In this document: piece after piece, positions 1-6,938 of the stretch
Layout: every line of letters starts with the position of its first letter
Position numbering within the stretch: the first letter of the stretch is position 1
Source of the DNA: Opitutales bacterium
GTDB taxonomy: Bacteria; Verrucomicrobiota; Verrucomicrobiia; Opitutales; JAFGAQ01
Direction: 5' to 3'
DNA length: 25,885 nt
Assembly (NCBI GenBank): GCA_028704125.1
Contig: JAQVLM010000004.1
Coordinates: forward strand, 1-25,885
The notes under the pieces: generated by a model
Database searches by the model: none
What the model was told of the DNA's origin: nothing
The model's input: only the letters and a program-made list of their open reading frames with translations
Translations under genes and position numbers: made by a program

Positions 1-149
1 GGCGTCCTTATCATTCCAACAAGATCCAAATCAATGGGTTTGTGTGAGAGAAATAGAACACCCACACACGCATCATGTCAATAGCGATCCCACAAGATCT
101 TGTGGGTTTAACACAATATTATCCCACATTTTGGGCCTCAACGGAACAA
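1..149. other. Non-coding stretch with short palindromes
   Basis: I see no convincing gene here. It lies downstream of the minus-strand gene that ends at 150. It holds a perfect 18-bp palindrome at 89-106 (CCCACAAGATCTTGTGGG) and a small CCCA...TGGG hairpin near 123-135. Either could fold in the mRNA 3' end, but neither is followed by a convincing T-tract in the minus direction, so a terminator role is only a guess. Confidence 0.4.
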
Positions 150-806
150 TCAGCGACCCAGCAAGCCGCCAAAGCCTTTCTTCTTGGCCGGCTTTTCTTC
201 AGCCGCTTCCTCCGCGCATCCGGCATCCGCTGCAGGCGCCGCGGCTTCCCCGGGCTTCGCATATCCTGCAGGCACTTCGAACAGAGAGGCTTCGGGCGTT
301 CCAGCCTTGAAATTGCTGTAGGTGATCGAGGTTTCACCCATCACCATGCGAACCGGAACACCTGCGGTATCCACGAAGAATGTGGTAACCATGTCACCAT
401 TCTTCACCTGATACTCCGTGCATTCCTGACCGTTAATCGTGGAAGTGCCCACTTTTTCGAAACCTGCGGCAGCGCCCGATGCGACGGGAGCGGTATCAGT
501 AGCCGGAGTTTCCGGAATCGCCGCCTCCATCACCATCTTCTGCGCAGGCATCAGGGTGTAAACCATGCCCTTGTCGGGACGGACGATGCTGACCGACACG
601 TTACCCATCATCTCGGTCTCCGTGCGCATCTTCTTGCCATCGACAAACAGCTTGGACTTGATCGTCATGCCGTTGGTCAGGGTTTCAGATTCCACCGAGT
701 AGGCTTCGGGCCACTTCACCGGGCTCGCATCATTCGCATGCGCGACCGTGGACAGGATTCCGGCGCACAACATTGCAGTGATCATTCTCATAGTTTTCTG
801 TTTCAT
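150..806 (-). CDS. Secreted LolA-fold/DUF4412-like protein
   Basis: This is a 218-aa exported protein of unknown role. I chose the ATG at 806 because it begins a classical signal peptide: basic KQK, then a hydrophobic run ending VAHA, with cleavage near residue 24. The longer reading frame starts at a TTG and adds no signal. The middle region (WPEAYSVESE, then LFVDGKKMRTE, VYTLMPAQKMV and later a YSNF-containing strand series) resembles the beta-sheet pattern of DUF4412 and outer-membrane-lipoprotein-sorting (LolA-like) proteins. The tail is Ala/Glu/Lys-rich and ends KKKGFGGLLGR. A possible promoter lies at 831-860. The gene lies 86 nt downstream of the DUF5648 protein gene on the same strand. 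The fold is inferred by eye; the export signal is clear. Confidence 0.75.
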   Translation of the reverse strand: MKQKTMRMITAMLCAGILSTVAHANDASPVKWPEAYSVESETLTNGMTIKSKLFVDGKKMRTETEMMGNVSVSIVRPDKGMVYTLMPAQKMVMEAAIPETPATDTAPVASGAAAGFEKVGTSTINGQECTEYQVKNGDMVTTFFVDTAGVPVRMVMGETSITYSNFKAGTPEASLFEVPAGYAKPGEAAAPAADAGCAEEAAEEKPAKKKGFGGLLGR

Positions 807-830
807 ATTATTTACTATATCGATGGCAGG

Positions 831-860
831 ATGATAGAACCCACCGCTCGAAAGACTCAA
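831..860 (-). promoter_or_regulatory. Possible sigma70-type promoter for the 150-806 gene
   Basis: On the minus strand TTGAGT (855-860) and TATCAT (831-836) are separated by 18 bp. Transcription would start about 18 nt before the ATG at 806. No Shine-Dalgarno motif is visible. Confidence 0.4.
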
Positions 861-892
861 TTCAAAGCGTTAGCCATGAGCCCATCCTCGGC

Positions 893-2458
893 TCACCAAG
901 GCCAGGCATACCAAGCGACCCCCTCATACTTGAGGTCGGATGCCGGCACATTGGCCACGATCCAGTTTTTCTCCTCCTCGCTGATCGTGAAGAAATGGGA
1001 AGCTGTCTTGGGCGCGTAGAAGCGGTAGACGGGCTGCGTGCCCTGCGCCTGATACCCGAAGGCATGAAAGGCAATCCCCTCATACTCAAATATACCCGCA
1101 GACTTCTCAAGCACCGCATTCTTCTCCGTCTCACTCATCGTGTAGAAATGCGCTCCTGAAACCTTGTTGAACAAGCGGTGGACGGGATTCCCGCCATCGG
1201 ATTCCAGCGGCACGCCATGGGAGAAGCATTCCCACTCCCACTCACCGGAACCCTCCAGATGGGAAGCCTCACTCTCAGAGACCGTAAAAATCCAGCTTCC
1301 GGTCGATTTGTTTCGATACCGGTGAACCGGATTTCCCGAGTATTGCTTCACAAAGGCGTCATCCGCATACTGGACGACCCGATTTGCAACGATCTGGCTT
1401 ATGCCGGTCTTGATGGAATACATCCGTAGTACTCCATCTTCCCTCAGATACAGAACCTCGTCGGGATCGCGGTAAGCTAGCTGCCCTATGAGTCCGGCAC
1501 CTTTCAAAACGCCACTCCCCTCAAGGGGAACTGGGACAAATTCGAGGTCCCAATCCAAAGTGCTACTACCATCTTCCAAATCGCTATATTCGGGCGACAT
1601 ATGCACTACCGAAACCGTGTTGTCTCTATTTTCGTAAATTGCGATTGAGCCGTCCAAATCGAGAATCCGACGCACATTGGTCGCGATATCCTTCGATAGC
1701 TTGCGATCGTGGTGGGTGTAGCAAAATCTTAACGTACCCCCATCCAACACCATCAGTTCATACCCATTGATTACAAAAGTATTTTCGCTTCTGGCAATAC
1801 CTTGGTGCTCATCGACTAATTCACTAGCCGCATCATTCCCATAATCCCGTTTCTCCAGCCTTCCGTCACTGAAAAGAATCAAAAAGCAATCGTAGCCCTC
1901 GTAATCCGAATCCAACAGCTTTGCATCAATCACTCCTTCCGCCACTTTCCAGAGACGTTCGTCCGAAAGCATATAGGCGTAGTTTCTACGATACAGATCG
2001 CCGGATTTCGTCACGAAACACACAGCATCTTTTGCACAATCGACCGTAGCCACATTCCTCATCATCAATTCACCGGGCTGTCCCATCGGCGAATTAATAT
2101 TCGCAAACAACACATCGGCATACCTTGTTGTTGAATTCTCACGGGAGTCGTCATCAATCTGCGCCCACAACGTTTGGACCCACAAATTCCGCTCCTTGTC
2201 CACATAGGCAAGAACTCCCGGCTCGCAGGAAAAATCAATCACATCCTCCATCGCGAAAGGTTTCTTATCGACAAGATCCACAGCAAGGATGGGACCGCCT
2301 TTGCTACAACAATACCACTTTTCGGCAGCGTAGGTTCCCACAACCTGTGACCATGCGTGATCCGCTGCCGGGCCAGCATGAACGCGCCCGACACCGGACA
2401 CCGTTTGGGCAAGTAAAATCGCGGCCATCAACGGCCCCAAAAAAAAGCTGTGTTTCAT
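893..2458 (-). CDS. Secreted protein with C-terminal DUF5648 repeats
   Basis: This is a 521-aa exported protein. The N-terminus (MKHSFFLGPLMAAILLAQTV, then RVHA/G) is a signal peptide with cleavage near residue 28. Residues about 35-360 contain recurring short units such as the pair VTKSGDLYRRNY and LFSDGRLEKRDY, which suggests a beta-propeller; I do not recognise the family. Residues about 374-521 are three units of roughly 48 aa with PVHRYRNKSTGSWIFT, PVHRLFNKVSGAHFYTMS and PVYRFYAPKTASHFFTIS, typical of DUF5648. The chain ends EGVAWYAWPW. The same module ends the GH5 cellulase at 22970-24742, where the last residues are EGVAWYAFP. DUF5648 is common at the ends of secreted bacterial enzymes and is probably a surface or glycan-binding module, but its function is not established. 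No catalytic domain is recognisable. Confidence 0.8.
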   Translation of the reverse strand: MKHSFFLGPLMAAILLAQTVSGVGRVHAGPAADHAWSQVVGTYAAEKWYCCSKGGPILAVDLVDKKPFAMEDVIDFSCEPGVLAYVDKERNLWVQTLWAQIDDDSRENSTTRYADVLFANINSPMGQPGELMMRNVATVDCAKDAVCFVTKSGDLYRRNYAYMLSDERLWKVAEGVIDAKLLDSDYEGYDCFLILFSDGRLEKRDYGNDAASELVDEHQGIARSENTFVINGYELMVLDGGTLRFCYTHHDRKLSKDIATNVRRILDLDGSIAIYENRDNTVSVVHMSPEYSDLEDGSSTLDWDLEFVPVPLEGSGVLKGAGLIGQLAYRDPDEVLYLREDGVLRMYSIKTGISQIVANRVVQYADDAFVKQYSGNPVHRYRNKSTGSWIFTVSESEASHLEGSGEWEWECFSHGVPLESDGGNPVHRLFNKVSGAHFYTMSETEKNAVLEKSAGIFEYEGIAFHAFGYQAQGTQPVYRFYAPKTASHFFTISEEEKNWIVANVPASDLKYEGVAWYAWPW

Positions 2459-2883
2459 TCGTTACTATTATGGGTTATCTTGCGTCCATTGTGCTCCGGA
2501 GAAACACGGTTCGACTCCCACACAGTATTTCGGTCTGGTTGATATCGAACGATGCTTCGCCCAGGACGCTTTCGTCGCACTGGTTTAGCATTAGCGGTAC
2601 CAAAGTTTACCAAAATCACGCATGTGATTCACAATAAATGGATTCGGGATTTCCTACACTGGAAATTCCCGCCACGGTCCCACGATCCTCCGTGGAAATC
2701 CACGAGCTTTCGTGAGCCGGAGTGCATTTGCCTCCGATCATGGATAGTTTGGAATTGAATCCCATACATCTGCGCCATTTAATCAGGGACTGTCGGAACA
2801 ATCACCCCATCTCTTGCCATGGCCAGCCGGAAATCCAACACCGAAAAGACTTCCAAACCCTCCACAACGATCATGCTAACACC
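2459..2883. other. Intergenic region at the edge of the accessory segment
   Basis: I see no convincing gene in these 425 nt. There is a cluster of CACG-containing inverted repeats around 2672-2718, for example CCACGG...CCGTGG and CACGA-GCTT-TCGTG. These may fold but have no T-tract. A GGTTCGACTCCC string near 2508 recalls a tRNA T-arm but lacks a pairing stem. This stretch separates the secreted-protein genes from the phage/defence-type genes on the right. Confidence 0.4.
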
Positions 2884-3135
2884 ATGAGCAAAGCCAAACG
2901 AAGCACTATCGAGATTCAACAGACTTCCATCGCCATTCTTTCGCAGCCTCAGGGGGACTACATTTCGCTCACCGACATGGTGCGGAACTTCGACGGGGCG
3001 GGTGCGTTGATCGAGCAGTGGTTCAAGAACAAGGATGCCGTCCTTTTCCGGGGCGTCTGGGAGCGCATCAACAAACCATGTTTTAATTCCATCGAATTCG
3101 AGGGAATTAGAAAACTGATACCAAACGCCACATGA
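2884..3135 (+). pseudogene. Truncated KilA-N domain protein
   Basis: This is an 83-codon ORF. The chain carries the KilA-N signature: GDYISLTDMVRNFDG, then an IEQWFKNKDAVLFRGVWERIN region and FNSIEFEGI. KilA-N is a DNA-binding domain of phage and bacterial accessory proteins. Family members continue well past the FEGI segment. Here the frame diverges to RKLIPNAT and stops, so this looks like an N-terminal remnant. The ATG at 2884 matches the usual MSK-type start of these proteins. Its stop overlaps the ATG of the next remnant by ATGA (3132-3135), a sign of former operon structure. A short functional DNA-binding peptide cannot be excluded. Confidence 0.7.
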
Positions 3136-3248
3136 GTTTCAACATGGATAGACAGGATATGCAGGATTCGAAGTTGAAACATCAGGAACTCACCCGGACG
3201 ATTATTGGTTGCGCAATGGAAGTCATTAACCGGATGGGAAGGCATTGA
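3132..3248 (+). pseudogene. GxxExxY (PDDEXK_3) gene remnant
   Basis: This 38-codon ORF contains HQELTRTIIGCAMEVINRMG, which matches the start of GxxExxY proteins (compare LTEQIIGAAIEVHRAVG in the intact copy at 10022-10696). The frame then stops at 3246-3248, where the diagnostic GxxExxY motif should follow. Traces of the lost C-terminal part appear as mixed frames up to about 3300. The start overlaps the KilA-N stop codon by ATGA. I interpret this as a decayed gene, not an active one. Confidence 0.65.
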
Positions 3249-3307
3249 AAACGCTATTCGAGTGATGCGCTCCGAAATCTCCGACATGAACCATAACCGA
3301 AGACGTC

Positions 3308-3409
3308 ATGAAAAGAGTGAAGATTGAAATCGGAAGAGTGAAATCTTGGGTGCCATTTTCTCTTTCACTTTTCAATTTTCACTCTTCGACTGAAAGGAGC
3401 ATCCCATGA
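3308..3409 (+). repeat. Hairpin repeat / 33-codon leader ORF, copy 1
   Basis: The DNA forms a long imperfect inverted repeat. AAGAGTGAAGATTGAAA (about 3313-3329) pairs with the complement of TTTTCAATTTTCACTCTT (about 3370-3386). The same stretch is an open frame of 33 codons (MKRVKIEIG...). Its TGA overlaps the ATG of the RhuM gene as ATGA (3406-3409). A second copy of identical length precedes the second RhuM gene (4476-4577). A strong Shine-Dalgarno (AAGGAG, 3394-3399) lies inside it, 6 nt before the RhuM ATG. It could be a dispersed palindromic repeat that happens to stay open, or a translated leader. Confidence 0.65.
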
Positions 3410-4479
3410 GCAAAAAGAAACCCAAAACCGGCGGTAGCGCCAAAAAGAAGGCCGAAGTCTCGCTGGTCCGATCTTCGGCGGCGGAATACCTCACCTTTGT
3501 CGCGGCTGGAGGCGACTCGGAGGCCAGCATCGAAATGCGATACGAAGATGAAAATGTCTGGCTCACGCAGAAGATGATGGCCGCGCTTTACGATGTCTCG
3601 GTCCCCGCCATCAACCAGCACCTGAAACGCATTTTCAGCGACAACGAGCTGGAGGAAAGTTCAGTTATTAAGCAATACTTAATAGCTGCAGCAGACGGGA
3701 AGAATTACCGGACCAAGCACTACAGTCTGCAAGCGATCATCGCCGTGGGATTTAAGATCGAGAACGAGCGCGCGGTGCAATTCCGCAAGTGGGCCAACCA
3801 GATCGTAAAGGATTACACCATCCAGGGATGGACGATGGATGTCGAGCGCCTCAAGCAAGGTGGAGTCCTGACGGATGCGTTTTTTGAGCGGCAGCTCGAG
3901 AAGATTCGGGAAATCCGGCTCTCTGAGCGGAAGTTCTACCAGAAGATCACGGACATTTACGCCACCGCGCTGGACTACGACCCGTCCGCCACGGCCACGA
4001 AGCGATTTTTCGCGGCAGTCCAAAACAAGATGCACTTCGCCGTGCATGGCCAGACGGCGGCTGAGGTGATCGTGGACCGCGCCGACCACAAAAAACAAAA
4101 CATGGGGCTGACGACTTGGGAGGCTGCGCCAAAAGGGAAAATCCAGCGCTACGACGTTTCCATCGCGAAGAACTACCTCTCGGACTCCGAAATGGGACAA
4201 ATGCAGCGTATCGTCTCCGCCTATCTCGACATGGCCGAAATGCAGGCCATGCGCAAAATTCCTATGACGATGGAAGACTGGGAGAAACGCCTGAGCGGCT
4301 TTCTCCAACTCTGGGATCGCGAAATCCTTCAGGATGCTGGCAAAGTGACGGCTGAACTGGCCAAGACACATGCCGAGAGCGAGTTTGAGAAATACCGCAT
4401 CGTGCAGGACCAGCTGTTCGAGTCAGATTTTGATAGGATGCTCAAGGAACTACCACTAACGGAGAGGGAGACATTATGA
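3406..4479 (+). CDS. RhuM-family protein (Virulence_RhuM)
   Basis: This is a 357-aa cytoplasmic protein of the RhuM family. The family was named from a Salmonella pathogenicity-island gene, and its members are often found beside type I restriction systems; the biochemical role is not established. After a lysine-rich start, residues about 43-80 carry the conserved IEMRYEDENVWLTQKMMAALYDVSVPAINQ helix-turn-helix-like region (a split description: IEMRYEDENVWLTQ followed by KMMAALYDVSVPAINQHL). Then come NYRTKHYSLQAIIAVGF and FRKWANQIVKDY, the family hallmarks. The C-terminal half is helical and ends LFESDFDRMLKEL as expected, so the gene looks full length. AAGGAG sits 6 nt before the ATG. Its stop overlaps the ATG of the second leader ORF (ATGA, 4476-4479). 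I infer a defence or regulatory accessory role from location. Confidence 0.88.
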   Translation: MSKKKPKTGGSAKKKAEVSLVRSSAAEYLTFVAAGGDSEASIEMRYEDENVWLTQKMMAALYDVSVPAINQHLKRIFSDNELEESSVIKQYLIAAADGKNYRTKHYSLQAIIAVGFKIENERAVQFRKWANQIVKDYTIQGWTMDVERLKQGGVLTDAFFERQLEKIREIRLSERKFYQKITDIYATALDYDPSATATKRFFAAVQNKMHFAVHGQTAAEVIVDRADHKKQNMGLTTWEAAPKGKIQRYDVSIAKNYLSDSEMGQMQRIVSAYLDMAEMQAMRKIPMTMEDWEKRLSGFLQLWDREILQDAGKVTAELAKTHAESEFEKYRIVQDQLFESDFDRMLKELPLTERETL

Positions 4480-4577
4480 AAAAAGTGAAGATTGAAATCG
4501 GAAACGTGAAATCCCGGGAGCCATTTCCTATTTCACTCTTCAATTTTCTCTCTTCCAACCGCAGGTTGCCCTCATGA
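4476..4577 (+). repeat. Hairpin repeat / 33-codon leader ORF, copy 2
   Basis: This is a second copy of the 3308-3409 element with the same length and the same ATGA junctions. It begins on the stop of the intact RhuM gene and ends on the start of the second RhuM gene. The two 33-residue frames share 21 identical positions by my count, including KIEIG, SLFNF and SS. The DNA is again an imperfect inverted repeat: AAGTGAAGATTGAAAT on the left, and the complement of TTTCACTCTTCAATTTTC on the right. Confidence 0.65.
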
Positions 4578-4855
4578 GCAAAGAACCGTTGCCCAATTCC
4601 GAAATCATCCTCTACCAGACAGAGGATGGCCGCACCCGCATCCAGTGCCGGTTTGAGAACGAGAACCTGTGGCTGACGCAGGCGTTCATAGCCGAGTTGT
4701 TCCAAGTCACTGTGCCGACTGTGAACGAGCACCTTAAAGGCATCTACGGGGAGGGGAAACTGAAGATCTGTTTGAGTGTCCAGCAAACCCAAAAGTCCTT
4801 TTCAATCATGACGGCATGGATGCCAAGTTTCTGCGAAGCCGCATTGAAGAGCTGA
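4574..4855 (+). pseudogene. Truncated second RhuM-family gene
   Basis: The N-terminal part is a clear RhuM start: EIILYQTEDGRTRIQC, NENLWLTQAFIAELFQ and VTVPTVNEHLKGIYGEG. It aligns with the winged-helix region of the intact copy upstream, but it is a different paralogue. After about codon 62 (near 4760) the similarity stops. The rest of the frame is the complementary strand of an AbiEii toxin stub (4744-4893). The gene is therefore a fusion at a recombination junction, has lost more than three quarters of its length, and is very likely non-functional. Its start is coupled to leader copy 2. Confidence 0.8.
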
Positions 4856-4893
4856 GCTCTTTGAGACCGTGAGAGCGAAAGGATCGATTGCAT
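4744..4893 (-). pseudogene. AbiEii-type nucleotidyltransferase toxin stub
   Basis: The minus strand, 5 nt after the antitoxin stop, opens an ATG frame of 49 codons. It contains SRSQRAQLFNAASQKLGIH and then EKDFWVCWTLKQIF, the N-terminal hallmark of AbiEii/AbiGii toxins (nucleotidyl transferase family). In the family this is followed by an IFKGGTSLSK catalytic segment. Here the frame meets TAG at 4744-4746, exactly where the sequence becomes the antisense of the second RhuM gene. The toxin has thus lost its catalytic core. This frame is short and easily overlooked; the identification rests on the EKDFWVCWTL motif and the expected position behind the antitoxin. Confidence 0.75.
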
Positions 4894-4898
4894 AACTC

Positions 4899-5495
4899 TT
4901 ACTCCGCTATTTCATGAACAATCGGTTGCATCCAGAGAGGAAGTTTTGCACAGAGCGCTATGAGATCCTTCTTTGTCTTGGCATCGAGCTGTTTGTTGAG
5001 GTGACAGATCTGCTTCTGGGTTACACCGTCCTTTCGAAGATGTCGCAACGCCTGAATCACGGTTCCGGCCAATTTTCCCGCTCCCAGCAGATTGCGGGGT
5101 GAAGCCCTACGGAACGAAATCGTGAGCGCATCCAGTTTCACCTGTCGCGATATTCCGTCAGTCAAGATAACAATCCTGGTTGGAACCTGCTCCGAAATTC
5201 CGAGCAGATTAGCGGCATATGCCCCCGAAACCTGCCACTGAGCATTGCTGCCTTCCATTAGCGCCTTGATGACTCCCATCGGATCGGGGGCGGTCTGCCC
5301 CAAAATGGGGTGCTCCCGGGGCAGATCATACAGACCTTGTCGAATACGGCGAAGCTTGCCGGCTTTGGCCAAGCGCCTCAATGATTGAGAAATGGCGGGA
5401 CGACTGCCAAACCCCATAAAGTGCTCAGCGGAAAACACGGAAGCATTCCGGTTTGCCCTAATTGACTTTAATATCCTATCTTCAATACTTTGCAC
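4899..5495 (-). CDS. AbiEi-type (DUF6088) antitoxin
   Basis: This is a 198-aa protein matching the DUF6088/AbiEi antitoxin family of type IV toxin-antitoxin systems. The GTG start at 5495 gives MQSIEDRIL, the usual family start. Residues about 1-60 form a winged helix (SRPAISQSLRRLAKAGKL, then RIRQGLYDLPR) that in AbiEi binds the promoter. Residues about 60-198 are the antitoxin domain (QVSGAYAANLLGISEQVP, then RIVILTDG). Two strong inverted repeats upstream (5516-5545 and 5584-5614) are candidate autoregulatory operators. The partner toxin is only a stub at 4744-4893, so this is an orphan antitoxin. It may survive because it can neutralise a related toxin elsewhere, or because decay is recent. 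Confidence 0.85.
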   Translation of the reverse strand: MQSIEDRILKSIRANRNASVFSAEHFMGFGSRPAISQSLRRLAKAGKLRRIRQGLYDLPREHPILGQTAPDPMGVIKALMEGSNAQWQVSGAYAANLLGISEQVPTRIVILTDGISRQVKLDALTISFRRASPRNLLGAGKLAGTVIQALRHLRKDGVTQKQICHLNKQLDAKTKKDLIALCAKLPLWMQPIVHEIAE

Positions 5496-5515
5496 CGCTT
5501 ACCAACGTCCATTTC

Positions 5516-5545
5516 TGTCAAAAACACTAGCAAGTATTTTTGACA
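5516..5545 (-). promoter_or_regulatory. Inverted repeat, candidate AbiEi operator
   Basis: On the plus strand TGTCAAAAACAC (5516-5527) and GTATTTTTGACA (5534-5545) are inverted with one mismatch around a 6-nt spacer. It sits 20 bp upstream of the antitoxin GTG. AbiEi antitoxins are known to bind inverted repeats at their own promoter, so this position fits an autoregulatory site. Confidence 0.6.
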
Positions 5546-5583
5546 AATCAAGCCGCAAGAACTGCCAAATAGTATCGCGTCTC

Positions 5584-5614
5584 CTTAATGATACTACTAA
5601 GTAGTATTATTAAG
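5584..5614. promoter_or_regulatory. 31-bp near-perfect palindrome upstream of antitoxin
   Basis: CTTAATGATACTACT (5584-5598) and AGTAGTATTATTAAG (5600-5614) are inverted repeats with one mismatch around a single A. It may be a second operator for the antitoxin gene or the end of a small mobile repeat. It has no relation to the 5516-5545 repeat. Confidence 0.5.
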
Positions 5615-6032
5615 TGGATTTCTGATTCAAAAATCGGGGGTTGCGCCATTTCGAAGCACGCCGAAAAGCAACCGAGCAATCCAATGAATCCTCAGCCGGG
5701 TGGGAGCTGATATCGCCGATCGTTTTGGCCAACTGCGCCCGCGTGATCTCACTTGATATCAGATGACAGCCACCCGGTTTTGTGACTGGCTTGCCATGAG
5801 CCATTCGGCCTGGCTCAGGGTCAACAAGTGATCGAAGGAACTGAGGAACACGTCTTACCAAGCCACGATTCATCGGGGCGACATGTTTCCTGACATAGGG
5901 GGCCATCTTCCTGCATTCGGATCCCCAAGGTTTGAGTCAATACCAACAAAAGAATTAAAAAAACTCCTCTCCTTTCCAATTTGCCAGGTGTTACTCCAAG
6001 CGCATCACTCATCAAAACAACTCCCGCCATTC
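5615..6032. other. Intergenic region carrying a dispersed repeat
   Basis: I see no convincing gene between the antitoxin promoter region and the GIY-YIG gene end. Short open frames on both strands have no family features. The stretch contains one copy of the dispersed repeat described at 5770-5854. Confidence 0.45.
5770..5854 (+). repeat. Dispersed repeat, copy A (with 24-bp insertion)
   Basis: CCACCCGGTTTTGTGACTGG... and CAAGTGATCGAAGGAACTGA... match the copy at 17404-17464 nearly base for base in the same orientation. Copy A carries 24 extra bp in the middle containing GGCTCAGGGTCAA. Together the copies bracket the restriction-modification operon. Confidence 0.8.
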
Positions 6033-6899
6033 CTACACCTTTCTTTTCGCTCCATCCAGCGTTCTTCCGCTTGCATCCACCCAGCTTAGCCATCCGTTGG
6101 CGTGCCTTGCAAGGACCGCTGCAGCTGCCATGCTAGGTGATCCATAAGCAACATCTTCTTTGAGCTCCAAATAATCCCCAAGATCCTCGAAGACACCCTC
6201 GGCGAGTTCACGTTCCCGACGTTTCGCGAAGGTCGTCTCTGCGGCACTGGCCGTAAAAACTTTTCGGAACTTGGAACCCTTGAGGACCACAAATCCTTTT
6301 TCCGAGGGCATGCCCACCGCATCGGCGTTTGGTCCTTTGCAATACCACAGTTCCGCTTCCTGAATTTCACCCGATTCTTTTCGTTTCACCAGGGGCTCGA
6401 AGATCGGGTAGCCCAAGCTTTCCAACAACAGTTTCCCCGTATCGAAGATTTCGTCCAGGTCTGCCCTTATCGCCTCCGTCACATGCGGTTCACTTCCGCC
6501 GTTTCCGTTCTCCAATCGATACCGGTTCGCTTCCAGTGTCTTCTTGATGGAATACCATTCCAGCCAACGAATATGAGCCTGGGTGAAGGAATGAGTTCTC
6601 GAAATCAGGATGACCGCTGTTGTCCAGAACTCTTTGTTCGCGTCGTGTTGTTTCAGTCGCTGGCGCAGATCCTCAGTTTGCCCGATGTAGGTGACCGGTT
6701 TCGTCGAATCATCCTTCTCTCCAAACAGAAAGTAAGTTCCCACATGGTTCACTTCCTTGTCCCGCTCAATGAAGTCCTGCAACCGGGTTTTGGGCACCGA
6801 TACTGCCTGGATGATTCGCGTGGTGAGCTCAGCCACCTGAATCCCCGCTGGGGTTCCTTCAGGCAGGAAGATTTGGAGGGTTTTTGGGGTGGGGTTCAT
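6033..6899 (-). CDS. GIY-YIG nuclease-fold protein with DUF4357 tail
   Basis: This is a 288-aa protein. The GIY-YIG motif is at residues 54-56 (GTY) and 71-73 (YIG) in GTYFLFGEKDD...VTYIGQTEDLRQRL, with R79/R82 and E114 (RWLEWYSI) as likely active-site residues. Residues about 200-285 (GFVVLKGSKFRKVFTAS ... SPSMAAAAVL ... GWLSWVDASG) match DUF4357, a DNA-associated domain often fused to GIY-YIG or methyltransferase domains. This architecture is common beside type I restriction genes. It lies 39 nt behind hsdR on the same strand and is probably the last gene of the operon. Its role in the system is unknown; a nuclease or DNA-binding accessory function is inferred. Confidence 0.85.
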   Translation of the reverse strand: MNPTPKTLQIFLPEGTPAGIQVAELTTRIIQAVSVPKTRLQDFIERDKEVNHVGTYFLFGEKDDSTKPVTYIGQTEDLRQRLKQHDANKEFWTTAVILISRTHSFTQAHIRWLEWYSIKKTLEANRYRLENGNGGSEPHVTEAIRADLDEIFDTGKLLLESLGYPIFEPLVKRKESGEIQEAELWYCKGPNADAVGMPSEKGFVVLKGSKFRKVFTASAAETTFAKRRERELAEGVFEDLGDYLELKEDVAYGSPSMAAAAVLARHANGWLSWVDASGRTLDGAKRKV

Positions 6900-6938
6900 A
6901 GGGTATCGAAATTCATCATGGACAATTGAGGCGTTCGT

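Noticed and set aside
75..1019. 314-codon plus-strand frame over the first two genes
   Set aside because: It is antisense to the signal-peptide protein at 150-806 and the DUF5648 end of 893-2458. Its residues are Arg/His-rich with no domain, typical of a shadow frame.
2495..2530. tRNA-like GGTTCGACTCCC string
   Set aside because: The flanking bases do not form a T stem, and no acceptor or anticodon arm can be found nearby.
3679..4371. 230-codon minus-strand frame
   Set aside because: Antisense to the intact RhuM gene and without any recognisable domain.
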